A DNA stretch of 64,000 bases from contig WHUX01000002.1 of NCBI GenBank assembly GCA_015179025.1, positions 496,001 to 560,000 on the forward strand. Direction: 5' to 3'. Under the pieces are notes generated by a model, which saw nothing but the letters and a program-made list of their open reading frames with translations, was not told the origin of the DNA and ran no database searches. The stretch is from Terfezia claveryi. Lineage: Eukaryota > Ascomycota > Pezizomycetes > Pezizales > Pezizaceae. Of the stretch, positions 36,530 to 47,267 are shown one piece after another. Within the stretch, counting starts at the first letter, position 1; the number at the start of each line of letters is the position of its first letter. The position numbers were made by a program, and so were the translations under genes.

Positions 36530-37916
36530 AAGCTCGCAGCACGACGAGCCCCATATCGTATTTCGTTTTGATCCAGGATAGTATAGTTATGAGCGATGAG
36601 AATGAGTTGTATGGAATTCCGATTAACACGGAAGCGGTAGCCTGTTGTATATTCTGTTCTTACCAACCAAGTTACAAAAAGTCAGAGTGTCCAATTGCCG
36701 GATTGTTGGAGTCGTTATTTAGGCAATGTGTCGTACCACACGCCGGAGTTCATTCACTTCTGACCTGAAGAGCGCTTGACTTGGTCTTTGCATAGGTTGT
36801 ATATTTCCTTCATGTTTTCTTACGGTGTTTTGATTTCATATTTCCCTGCTGTACACTCACTGATACAATGGGCCGTTCTGGATCGTTCTGGTTACATTCT
36901 TGTGTTATTCTTCTAATTTCTTTTGCTGGGCATTGTGTTCAAGTGGTGGGTGGTTGGCTTCCATTTCTTTCTTACTTTTCCGCTTGTAATACTTCCGTCG
37001 TCTTCTTTCCAGCCTCCTATACCCCATCACACCCAAGGGAAAAAGTGGCATTGCTATGAATCTTTTCTATACTCCTGGACCGAGCTACCTATCACTTATC
37101 AGATACCCTCTTCTAACTTTAGCAGTACTTGTTTGTTCTTGCTATTTCCGTGTGATTTTATCTGACCTGTTGTGGAGGCGCCGCCAATTGGCTTCCCATT
37201 CATCCTTAGGGTGAAATGGGAGGAGTCCATTTCAAGTTTTCAGATATTTCACAAGTTTGGTTTGGCAACAAAATGATGGGGCTGTGATAGAATAGAGGTT
37301 AAACAACTAATGGATATTCTTACATTGCAGCGGCGAGGTCACTGCGAAAGTTCGGGTTCGGATTCTTGGAGGGCATTGTGGTAGGGGATTCATGGCATTT
37401 CGTGAAACTTGGGGGGAGGTCTGGGAAGGATTAGGTAGAGGCATAGAACAAATGGAAGGCGTGGTAAAGCAAGGACTGGAGGTATTGGCATATGTGTCGG
37501 TGTTCCAATGCGGGCTGGGCTGTTTTTAGTTGTGTATGTTTTGTTTTTCATTTGTTTTTCATTTTCTCACTGCGAATATCTCCTGTCTCAATCTCTTGCT
37601 CTTATCTTTCACAGATGCTCTTGTTTGTGTATCTGCTGGGTTCTTGGGTTTTTTTATTGCTTTGGTCATGCTGGTTTTCTTATCATGTTTCTATTACCTC
37701 TGTGCCTCCCTGCTATGTACGTCAACAGATTATGAGAGTAGTCCCACCCCTCGGCCAAAGGCCCCCCCAAAAAGGTGGTTCCCACTCGCCGTCTTGATGC
37801 AGTTCCTTTCAACCCCGCCTAGTTGGGCATCTTCTGCAATATAAAATCTAGAAATCTCTGGGGGTTAAACGCAAAGTGGGATGAAGCTTCCCTACAACCC
37901 AACGAGCCTTTCAGAC
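36530..37916. other. 1.4-kb spacer between convergent genes, T/pyrimidine-rich on the plus strand
   Basis: The region after cyclin B is T-rich, especially 36780-37170 and 37500-37700. Three overlapping frames at 37492-37844 look hydrophobic only because of that T-richness and lack splice or family support. It may be a long 3' UTR or a noncoding RNA. Confidence 0.45.
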
Positions 37917-38635
37917 TCAGAGCAGAGATAATACATGTAGTTCTCCATCTTGAAAAACCGGGTCCTCCGCTGCCCGTTTCCCTTTTAGCCCAACAAACTC
38001 CTTCCATATCTCGCCCCTGATTTTCTTTGCTAGTTTCGCACCATCGCGATCATCTAGATCTCTACGTGTTTGGCCGTAGGCGATGGTGGATATATATGGA
38101 GTATCATAGAACGTGGGATCATCTAGTGGCTTCCGGGGGATGATATGGAAGTGGGTGTGATAAATTACTTGGGAGGCCGCGGCACCTAAGAATAAGGGAA
38201 ACATTGGCCCAATTAGCCCATTATAGTCCTTCTCTCCGGTCAATAGGGGACTTTATATCAACCATTATTCTGAATGATATTAAAATCCTTCCACCCCACC
38301 GCCTTCATCACACACCTTGCCAGCAGAGGTAAATACGCCCCCAGACTCATCATATCCGTTGCACTTGTCTCCGCGATATTCATGGAGTGGTTCCGTGGGA
38401 TTACGAGCGTGTGGCCATGGGTGAGGGGCATGATGTCTAGGAAGGCAAGTATTGTGGGGGTCGAGAGGAGTATGTGGGCATCGCCGTTGTGGCATACAAA
38501 GGGATTCTCTAGACCGATGGTGTCGTTTGAGGGATGGATTGGGCGTTTTTGGGGTGGGTGTTTGGAGGCGATGAGGCAGAAGGGGCAGGGACCATCCTTG
38601 TTGTAGGAGGGTTCGGCGTGCGTTTCTTTAGACAT
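37917..38635 (-). CDS. HIT-family (histidine triad) nucleotide hydrolase
   Basis: Exons 38635-38263 and 38185-37917 give 213 residues. CPFC near residue 17 could bind zinc. HILLSTPTILAFLDIMPLTHGHTLVIPRNH is the fold core (two parts of the usual Hint sheet). The active-site triad HTHFHII lies across the splice at about 134-140, followed by IPRK. HIT proteins of the Hint branch cleave adenosine phosphoramidates or related nucleotide conjugates. An in-frame ATG upstream (38731) would add 32 unconserved residues; I prefer 38635 (MSKETH). The C-terminus beyond about 150 is longer than in the smallest HIT proteins. It is convergent with cyclin B. Confidence 0.9.
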
Positions 38636-40010
38636 TGAGACTGAGGCTGGCTGGGGATACACGATTAGGACTCTGTTGTTGGTGTCTGGACCGAACCTAG
38701 AAGTCGACTGCCGATTTGGGAAGTGCTGCAAAAGGTTGGGTAAGATGCAAGCGAATAGGTTTTGTTGTCTGGTTCCGGATGCTCAAATACACTAAATTAA
38801 GTTATTTACTCATCAGTATACATACAGCTCCTGCATCACTGCCATTCTTTGTTTATAAATTTCTATCCTCTAGTCTGGCTGCAATCGATATCGTGCCTTC
38901 ATAATCCTTTGTTCTAATCGCCGTCTCTATTAACCCTATCTAGGAGACTCAGGCGCAACAGGTTAAGTAGTCTGGTTGGCACAAGCCTCTCGTACCTAGA
39001 TACATACGTATACCTCGAGACCGTAAAAGGGTGAATGTATCAGATGACAAATTCTATGCGGGCGAGATTGCAATAATGAGAAGCGAAGAACGAAGTTTCT
39101 ATAAAAATAACCCTTCCAAAGATCTGCAGTGACACGGAGGGGAGGCACCACTCACCCACCACCTAGCACTCCATGCACATTTCCGGCCCGTAAATTTGGA
39201 ACGGCACACGTCTGTCTACCCCAGTACCTATCTCGTTGTATTTATTTGAAACTTTGTAATAGCAGTCTCAACTATGCACTACTTCTGCCAGACATTGTTA
39301 TCACAACGATATAGAGTCTTAGTAATGATGGGAGAGGTGGCTGACTGGCATACCGGCACTACTCCCAGGTGCATATCTAGTCTTGCTTGGTTGCATATCC
39401 TCGACACCCCCCAGAAATGATAACACCGACGGGATATTTAAGGTTCCTCCAGGCGGGGTTCACAGCATGCAGAATGCGCACCGGATGGATGGCCGGCAGG
39501 CATGCAACAGCAAGTGCTACAGTCCAATTCGGCATCTGCACTATGGCCGTATCATGACAATCGATGGGCTCTTGTCCAGCCTGGGGTCGAGCAGAATTTC
39601 CGGTGAGCACTTGTATGCGTATTCTCATGAGCAGTTCAGGGTAACGCGATTTCTTTTAATATTTTTAGCGTGCCCTCCGACGCCAACCAGTTTATACTAT
39701 AATTAGATAGAAATAAAGACAAAAATGATACCACCTAAACATAGACAATTTTTTCCAACAGAACATAATTATGTCTGTAGCATTTGAGGAAATAGGGAAC
39801 GAAAAAGAATGCCTGAGTAGTGATGTTCTGTAGCTAATCAAAGCAAAAAAAAAAAAATCATGACACCTCCCAATGAACTCCATTTGAACGAAACCCATGC
39901 TCATAATCAATATCCATCAAAGAATAGGTTACACCTAAATACTCAAAATCACTCATGATATCCAAGAAAGACCAAAAGGTCGAGCACAAAGTAAAAGACC
40001 AATTGGTATA
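38636..40010. other. Intergenic spacer with one dispersed-repeat copy
   Basis: The HIT gene promoter lies at the left and the 3' flank of the Zn2Cys6 gene at the right. One copy of the small element lies at 38968-38996, and a poly-A tract runs at about 39844-39856. No frame has support. Confidence 0.5.
38961..38996 (+). repeat. Small dispersed element without visible flanking repeat (copy 5)
   Basis: TAGTCTGGTTGGCACAAG at 38968-38985 matches copy 2 for 17 bases and is preceded, like copy 2, by GGTTAAG. The bases after it (CCTCTCGTACC) also resemble copy 2 (CCCATCGTAG). I find no 9-10 base duplication around it. Confidence 0.55.
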
Positions 40011-42714
40011 TTATTTCCAGTTGTATGCCGAATTAAATAAGTCGGAGTATATGCCACTCAAATCCTGGTCATCCACGAAATTTTGCATCCACGGTTCCTG
40101 TTTTGGAGAGAACGGGTTCTCCTGTGGCAATGGCGTATAGCCTGTATTATTTCCAAACCCTTGAAACATCCCTGGTAAGGGTGAATCCAACTGAGGAGAA
40201 AACGAATCTGCTATCGTCTGATTCAATGGAGTGGTGTGAGGGGAGGTGGTAGTATGTGATGATGCAGGTGTCACGCCATTGGAGTCTAGAGCATCCATAG
40301 TCGAACATGATGAATTTTCACTTGGAGATTCCTCGCCGAAATTCATATCACCGGGAAGGATCCCCTTACCTGGTTGGCCTGCGCCATTATTGGGGCAGCC
40401 ACCAGTGAAGAATCCTGGCCTGCCGTAGTTGGATTTAGTACTATCAGTGGAGGATTGTGAATTTTCGTCTTGTGAATCAGTACGGAAAGCATACTCGGTC
40501 GTTTGCTATGAGGTAAGCTTGTTAGCTCTCGAGAAATATCACGCCACATAGGCGATTAGGCTCACCTTTCCTGCAGAGGCTGGGTCAGAGTTAAGTTTCG
40601 TCCCCGTACAGCCCGCCCCGGCAAACATAGGAGCTGCCCCATCGGCAAGCATACCAGCAAGGTCAACATCAAGTTGAACCAAGAATGACTCTGTGAGAGG
40701 ATTCTTCTTCTTGATATGACCCATAGCCGTGAGTAGAAACTGCAGTGATGCTCTGACTTGCTCGTCTTTTGGCTTACTTTTGAGATATTGGACGAAAACT
40801 CGAGCTGCCACGTACAAACAGAACGAAAGGAAAGGGTTCATCTAAAAGCAATTATTAGTAAACCAAATAGCCAATATAAGTCGTGGACTTGTAAAACGTA
40901 CTCCAGACAAATCCATATGAGCAATCATACGCATTATATTTGCTATTTCTGCTGCTGCAGTGATACATCTCACCTTCGACTCTGCTGACGCACTAGCTTC
41001 CATACGGTTCTTCTCGGCCTTGAAAATAGCTGCTTGATGGAGGCAGATTGTTGATGTATGTATGTTCATGTTGGTGAACACGATATTGGCATCACTGAGT
41101 CCCATTGGAAGCCTGAAATGGCTGGGGAGAGAGAGTGCTATGTTCAGAAGGATGTTGTCCATATGTCGATGCCGTCTCCAAAATTCACCAGTGAGATCGT
41201 CATCCCGATCCTCGGCATCCGGTCGATGCAAATGAATCAAATTTCGCCCAAACAAACATGCCATTAAAACAACGCCGCCAAATGGGGACAGGTGCTTGGC
41301 TCCATCTGCAGTCATAGCTTCCTTTAATGTTAGTGATTGAGATGGTCTCCCACGCTCGAATGAGTCTTCGGAGGATGGTAAACTCGTCATAATCTGCCCG
41401 GGGTCAATAACGGTACTTCAATGTATCGCGACTAATATAACTTACATCTTTCTCTTCAATCGTCATGGGCCACCCCGTACCAATAGACGCATATCTATCT
41501 ACACAAAAAGCCAGCCAAAATGTTCTTCTTCTCTCTTCTCTCTCGGTCCAGTCCTTAGGAGGCTGTAGGCATTGTTTTACATCCAGCCCCTGGCCGTCTA
41601 CTCGATGTAGACCCATCATCTGCGCTAATCTTACAGCACGCCCCGTTGACATCCAGGCGCGAGGAAAGAACATGAGTTTAAACTCATAGGTTGCTATCAT
41701 TATCCAGGTCTGAGGGGTGCTAACAGTAATGATGTATTCACCATGACCTTTTAGCTCCTGCTCTTCTGCGTACTTGCGAGCCATCCGGTAGAATTGGGTC
41801 TGAAGAGCATCATACTCATCACTGACAGATGCTGCCAGTGTCCAGAGTGCGTATCGTAAAGCTATAGGGGGCCTCATACTGGGTGCTAGGTTGAGACTGG
41901 AAAGATAACGGCCTTTATGTATCATTGGTACGGTTGGATAGACCTTGTCGAAAAATATGTTATGTCTGTAGTGTGTACATTAGCATCTGTAGCAATTACT
42001 GAGAAAAGGGCTACGCACAATGCTTCTTGAACTTCAGTGGTTGGTAATGCCTCTTCTACACCTAAAGACATCATATCCCACCCTAGTGATATATTCTCCA
42101 AAGATGGATCTGTATTGCCCATTGTAGAGTCTCCTAGAGCTCCCAAACCAAGAGGTTTTTCATGCTGTGAGACGGAATCTAATCTGCCGTGAGCAATCTG
42201 CATCGCCAATGGCCCATTTTCTCTATTGGCAATATATAATTGCGGGTCTGTATCGGTGGTAGTAAAATGTGCATCATGTACATATTCTAATGTATGTGGG
42301 GCATCCTGATGCTTTAAGAGCGTTTCCACTTGGGCTATAGAGCAGTTTAAGTATATATATAGTCAGCTATCCTGTGATTTCCGGACCACTTGGGAAGTTT
42401 GAACACAAACCTAGCCGTGCCTCCAGGGCCTTTACATAACCTCTCTTGGGGCCACTCTTTCGTCGGATCTCATCATATGCGCTGTTCCCATCAACACATG
42501 TCTACTGCGGCAAATTCAGCTCGACGTACCACTCATGCCCAAGCCTGGAGCAGGTACCACAGCTAGGCTTGTTTCCATCACAGCGCAGTTTCCTTTTCCT
42601 ACACACAACACAGGCAATTCTTTTGGGTCGAGGGATGTCCCCAGATGTGCTTGGAGCCAAGGTGGATGGGGATGTTGACTGAGGCGGTGATGTGGACTGT
42701 TTGTCTGTGGCCAT
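40011..42714 (-). CDS. Zn2Cys6 transcription factor with fungal_trans middle domain
   Basis: Exons 42714-42530, 42481-42411, 42334-42019, 41965-41446, 41393-40902, 40841-40566 and 40505-40011 give 784 residues. The zinc cluster has cysteines 35, 38, 45, 52, 55 and 62 (CX2CX6CX6CX2CX6C). The sixth cysteine codon is split by intron 1. A linker SGPKRGYVKALEARL and a coiled segment (QVETLLK) follow. The middle homology region (about 190-400) has FFDKVYPTVPMIHKGRY, RYALWTLAASVSDEY and RRRTFWLAFCVDRYASIGTGWPM. The C-terminal 170 residues are Ser, Thr, Pro, Asn and Gln rich, probably an activation region. The SGPKRGYVKALEARL type occurs in factors often annotated acu-15-like; target genes are unknown. 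No metabolic cluster surrounds it. Confidence 0.9.
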
Positions 42715-44380
42715 TGTCGGGTGTATTATGGGGCCGGCGGAACGGTAAGATAAGAAGTCCCGTTCGTTGAACTTGCGTATTGTAAGACTACGGAGCGGAA
42801 ACAGTGTCGACTTTTGTATTCTTGGTGAAAGCCTACACAAGGTAATGCTTGCATCTCTACGGAGCCAATCATCCGCAATCTCCGGCGTGGCTTTACGAAG
42901 ACTGAGATATGTACGGCCTCCAAGGCCTGTCTCGGGCAACCCGGCATGGATGGGGGAGGGATGGGAGGGTCACTTTTCCGGCGAAAAAGTAAAGGAAACG
43001 GCTTTTTGGCTGGGGGGGAGGGGGGAGGACTGGGAAAGCCCTGTCTAGAATGCCGTTAAATTAAGAAGGGCCCTAAAGTATGAGTCTTTCTCGACAACCC
43101 CCTCCCGACAGCCCGGCATACCTTGGAGATTATGGAAATGTAGAGTACGTATTCCTCTCCGCAGTCTGATTGAGTTGGGTCAACGGGATCAGCCCCGCTG
43201 ACTTCGGAACGTCTGACCTAAAACTCTTCGACCTAAGAGCACCTTTTCTTTGACCTTTGCTCAACTCCTTGTCTGTGAAGCCTTACACTTTCCCGGTATA
43301 TGGCTAATGACTTGTGGACTGGAGCCCTTTGGCTGCGTTACGATCTCTACGCAGCCATATACATCAGAAGACTGGAACAGTTTCACAAAGTGAGGGAACT
43401 TGAACTCTGGTTACCGGCTTCTTGACATTTCTTGCAGGATATTTGTTACAATGGCTGATCAGCTTTTTATACATGTAAACCAGACAAACTTTGGGCTTAC
43501 AAACAAGAAACTGCACAACGAATCGCTCGGCCACAAGCTTCAGGCTGTCATGCTGTAGGCAACTCCTAGCAAATCATCCCTGAGATTAACCAGACTAGGT
43601 ACGGTACCCTGAGATTCACGGCTGAGCGACTCTAACGTGCTCGTGGTGCCTGGTCTGACCCCAAGTGTTTCACTCAATTTGGGTTCTTAGTACGGTAACT
43701 ATCCAAACATATTTAATTTTTATTTATACCTGGAGGGCTGAGATAAAGTTGGCATGGGTGGAAGGAACCATCTCGAAAACAAACTCAGCGTTGATCCACA
43801 CGTCCACATGTCACCCGCGTGGTCGTGGGGAACCACTAGCAGAATTGAGTGAAGCCTAAACCTAGACTGCATGATCGAGTTCTAGAGCACACCGGCGTCT
43901 CCGCAACCAAAGAACGCAGGAAGACTGCCCCGAAGAGATAGAGCAAGCGAGCGAGAAAAGTGAGCCGATTCTCAAGGGTCAGCTAGGCTGTGATGCATGA
44001 AAGGATTGGACGCATTGTACGACGAGCGCTTTACTCAACTCGATATTTGATGATGTCACCCAATTGGATTAGCAATCTGTTTCCGGTACCGGAGCTACCG
44101 GAGCCAAATAGACTCCGGTCGGTACAACGGGTTGATTTAGACCATGACGCCTTGTATCCTAACCAACCAGTGGCAGTGGCTTGGAGCCAAGGCACATTGT
44201 GATTATAAATGTGAGAATTCAGAGATAGTATTTTTACAGATGGTCTAGAATGAAAGAATTGGTGATGAACTTGCATGCGTAACGGCAAATGTCAGCAGGT
44301 TATCCAATCATGATGTTCCTCCCTTGGGAATGCTACACAGGGGAGCGCTTCCCGATTCTACATGCAGGCGCAGCCCCGCC
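42715..44380. other. 1.7-kb spacer between tandem minus-strand genes
   Basis: This is the promoter region of the Zn2Cys6 gene and the 3' flank of uL2m. It carries one bracketed copy of the small element (43578-43616). No frame has support. Confidence 0.5.
43578..43616 (-). repeat. Small dispersed element with 10-bp flanking direct repeats (copy 6)
   Basis: CCCTGAGATT occurs at 43578-43587 and 43607-43616 around a 19-base core, AACCAGACTAGGTACGGTA. The first ten core bases are the complement of TAGTCTGGTT. Confidence 0.6.
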
Positions 44381-45731
44381 TTAACTGCTCTTGATGCGTC
44401 TCTTCCCTTGGTTGCGTTCACGCTCCTTGACCACCCATTTATTCGGCTTGTTCTTTGGTCCTGTTGTTAAAATCCCATATTAGCGGGGTATTTCCCGTGA
44501 ATCGGGCTCTCCGTGAATCGGACTCTACGAATGACTCAAACATCGCCCAAGCTGCAAGAGAGGAAAAAGAAAACGGGCTGTACTTGTCTTATAGCCTGAC
44601 TTGGTAGGAATACCCCAGGGACTGACTGGGTGACGATTACCCTTACTCTTACCACGACCTCCTCCGTGAGGATGGTCCACTGTGCACACGGATTGCTATC
44701 AGTTCCGGTATATTATTGAATGTTATCACAATAACAGCAATGGGAGTTGCAACTAAGGGGTGAAGACGCACCAGCGTTCATTGCTAAACCACGCACTGTT
44801 GGTCGAATATTGAGCCACCGCTTCCTACCAGCCTTTCCATGTTGTCTATGATGCCATGTAGGATTGCTCACAATACCAACAGTTGCCGGTGCATCTTTTG
44901 AGACTCTTCGAACCTCTCCACTCTGTAAGCGAATAATAATATGCTTCATTCCCTTGGAGATAACCGTAGCGTATGTCCCAGCAGAGCGACAGAAAACCGC
45001 ACCCCCCACAGATGAGGAACCTACCGCGTGGATAACCGTTCCAACGGGTATCATATGTAGCGGTAGGCAGTTACCCCTCCACGCAGTCTTAGCGGCCAAC
45101 ACACCGGGATCAATAACACCTCCCATGGACGCAAGTAGATCATCTGGAATTCCAGATCGGTAAGACTGAACCACATCTCCGGCTCGCACTCCATCTGCAG
45201 CAAGTATATAGCTCTTTATCCCGGTTTTCTGGTTTGTGACCAATGCAATGTGCCCACTTCGGTTTGGATCCCTCTCAATCCTGTCCACCACATGTGGCCC
45301 AGGCGTCATTCTCATAAAGTCGACTGTTCTTATCCTCCTCTTGTGACCACCACCTCTATGACGCACTGTCACCCTTCCAGAAGCATTCCTTCCACCTTTA
45401 CCCTGGCCTTTCTTTGGGAATGTGAGAGGAAGAAATGGTCCGCCTTTCCAAACCCATGGGGTGGACACTCGTTTTAGATGACGCAGACCAGGAGTGCGGG
45501 GTTTATAGGTAATCATCTGGAACCCACGACCCTTGGACGATCGGTCGGGGGGGGCATGAATGGTGCTGTAAATGTCGAAACGGGGATGCTGTCACTCCCG
45601 GTGGTGGGGTTGGGGACTTCAGTGGTGGAGGCAAACCGTGGCCATTGTGCAATTGCTTTGCTGGAGGTAAGCAGGCAGTTGGCCACGGGCCGCTGCCGTA
45701 AAAGCCGTGACAGCGGCTGTATGGAGAACAT
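44381..45731 (-). CDS. RML2: Mitochondrial 54S ribosomal protein uL2m (RML2), with a one-base frame break
   Basis: Exons are 45731-44772 (with the break), 44679-44584 and 44460-44381. The N-terminal frame from the ATG at 45731 has a mitochondrial presequence ([20 protein letters not shown], then RFAST) and ends at a stop overlapping position 45513. The conserved frame starts at [16 protein letters not shown] and carries the L2 core: [66 protein letters not shown]. Adding one base to the G run at 45547-45554 would join both frames and give about 378 residues. L2 is part of the peptidyl-transferase region. No intron I can find explains the shift. It could be an assembly error in a homopolymer or a real lesion; error is likelier because the rest is intact. 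Confidence 0.9.
45547..45554. other. G8 homopolymer at the frame break in the uL2m gene
   Basis: Eight consecutive G on the plus strand sit inside the N-terminal coding part of uL2m. The two open frames on either side are offset by one base. Confidence 0.8.
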
Positions 45732-45936
45732 GGTTCTTGCGCAGGATGTGGAGAGGTGACAAGTAGGGAGCAGTTGCTTAGTGAGATTACTAAGAGAGAA
45801 TATTCTATGTCACGTGATGACAAAATCAGTTGAGCTAGAAGTGCTTCCTTTCCATTAACACCAGTATGATACAAAAACAATGGACTATATAACATAAGCT
45901 TTCAAAAAGCCACTGAGAGTTAGAGAGATCATTCTT

Positions 45937-47179
45937 TTAAGCGGCTGGGTTAGATACGATCTTAAGCCCCGCTGGATCCCCAGAGTATGCAAGGTGGTAC
46001 CGGCTTGGATGCCATGCTAAAGACAGCACCGGGTGGTCGGTCACAATGGTATGTACGTAATCCCCTGTATCAACATGCGCCTATTGTTATGTGTTAGACC
46101 CATTATCATCTAGAGAAAGAATTATGAGACTCACAATTTCGATGTTCATCTTCTCATCACTCCCGGCGCAGAGATAAGACCCATCGAAAGAAAAGCTTAG
46201 GCATCTAACGGGGCTCTCCATTCTTGAGAGTGTTTTCGGACAGGTCCATTCTTTCGTATCCCAGAGCGAAACGATGGCATCGCTCCCGCCAACTGCAAGA
46301 AGGTTCCCTCTAGGCTCCAACTCGAGGCAGAAGCAGGCACTGGTGTGTGCCTCGATGGTATGGAGGGACTCGAGGGAAGGCCAGTCCCTGAGCTTCACGA
46401 GTCCAGAGCCAGTCGTAAGAAAAAGGACATCCCCGCCATGAGACCAGATAATCTGGTTCGTCTAGATGGATTGAGCTCTATTAGTAATTCGCATTTGGGA
46501 GGATTTAAATATTGGTGCCTACTGACCTGAACGTTTTCCTTGTGGGTTTTGATGATCTGATTCTGTCTGGTATCAATGAACGATATGTTGTCGTCCTTCA
46601 CCGAGAGGTTAGCGAGCCCATGGTTGAAGAATTCAACAGTCGACTAACCTTTGTCCCAACAGCAACATAGTTTCCATCTGGGGAATAGGTAAGGCTAATG
46701 TTCTCCCCTCCTGTGCTGACCTGGTTCAAACATTTTGCACCTGTATAAATGTCAGATATGACTTTTGTCTTGCGGAACTGTAACTCCTGCCAATTTCTCT
46801 AAATGAAGCGTCCCTACTCACTTCTATAGTCCCAGAAACGTACAGTCCCGTCCGTACTCGCACTCGCGAGCCTATCTGAATGGGTTGGATCCCATTGTAT
46901 CCTCTCCACTGTGCTGGTATGACCCTTCAACTCCGTGGAATACCTGATTTCCGGCTTCTCAGGATTCCATACGCGGACAAGACGATCAGTCAACCCACAG
47001 CCGATCCGATTTCCCAAGTTGTTCCATGCTATAGACCGAATCGTGCTCGACGCATTTCGATGTTCACGGTATTCGCGCGCTTTAAGACTTGCGAAATATG
47101 ACGGCGCTCGATCCCTGGGAACCAGTTTGCGGGGTGGGGCTGGTGGAGCCATAGGAAGCCCGAACGGCCTCGCGTTCAT
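45937..47179 (-). CDS. TEX1: THO complex WD-repeat subunit TEX1/THO3
   Basis: Exons 47179-46822, 46740-46649, 46595-46527, 46461-46135 and 46080-45937 give 329 residues. Repeating WD40 units are plain: STIRSIAWNNLGNRIGCGLTDRLVRVW, STVERIQWDPTHSDRLASASTDGTVRFWDY, NISLTYSPDGNYVAVGTKD, ACFCLELEPRGNLLAVGGSDAIVSLWD and PVRCLSFSFDGSYLCAGSDE. The N-terminal FASLKAREYREH precedes the first blade, as in THOC3. Tex1 is part of the THO/TREX complex that couples transcription to mRNA export. Its start is 88 bases from the RPP40 start on the other strand, so the two share a very short promoter. Confidence 0.9.
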
Positions 47180-47267
47180 TCTGAACCTAACACGATGGCC
47201 AAGCTTTGCGGCTTAAAAAGTCACTTGCAAGAATCACATCAATATCTGACACATCTATTTACCAGCT
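47180..47267. promoter_or_regulatory. 88-bp bidirectional promoter between TEX1 and RPP40
   Basis: Two divergent start codons are separated by 88 bases only, so both 5' leaders and core promoters must overlap or extend into the genes. Confidence 0.6.

Noticed and set aside
37492..37844. Overlapping hydrophobic open frames suggesting a small membrane protein.
   Set aside because: All three frames are hydrophobic because the DNA is T-rich. None has a conserved motif or sensible splice structure.
40011..45731. Possible secondary-metabolite cluster around the Zn2Cys6 factor.
   Set aside because: Neighbours are ribosomal, WD-repeat and HIT-family housekeeping genes. There is no synthase, P450 or transporter set.
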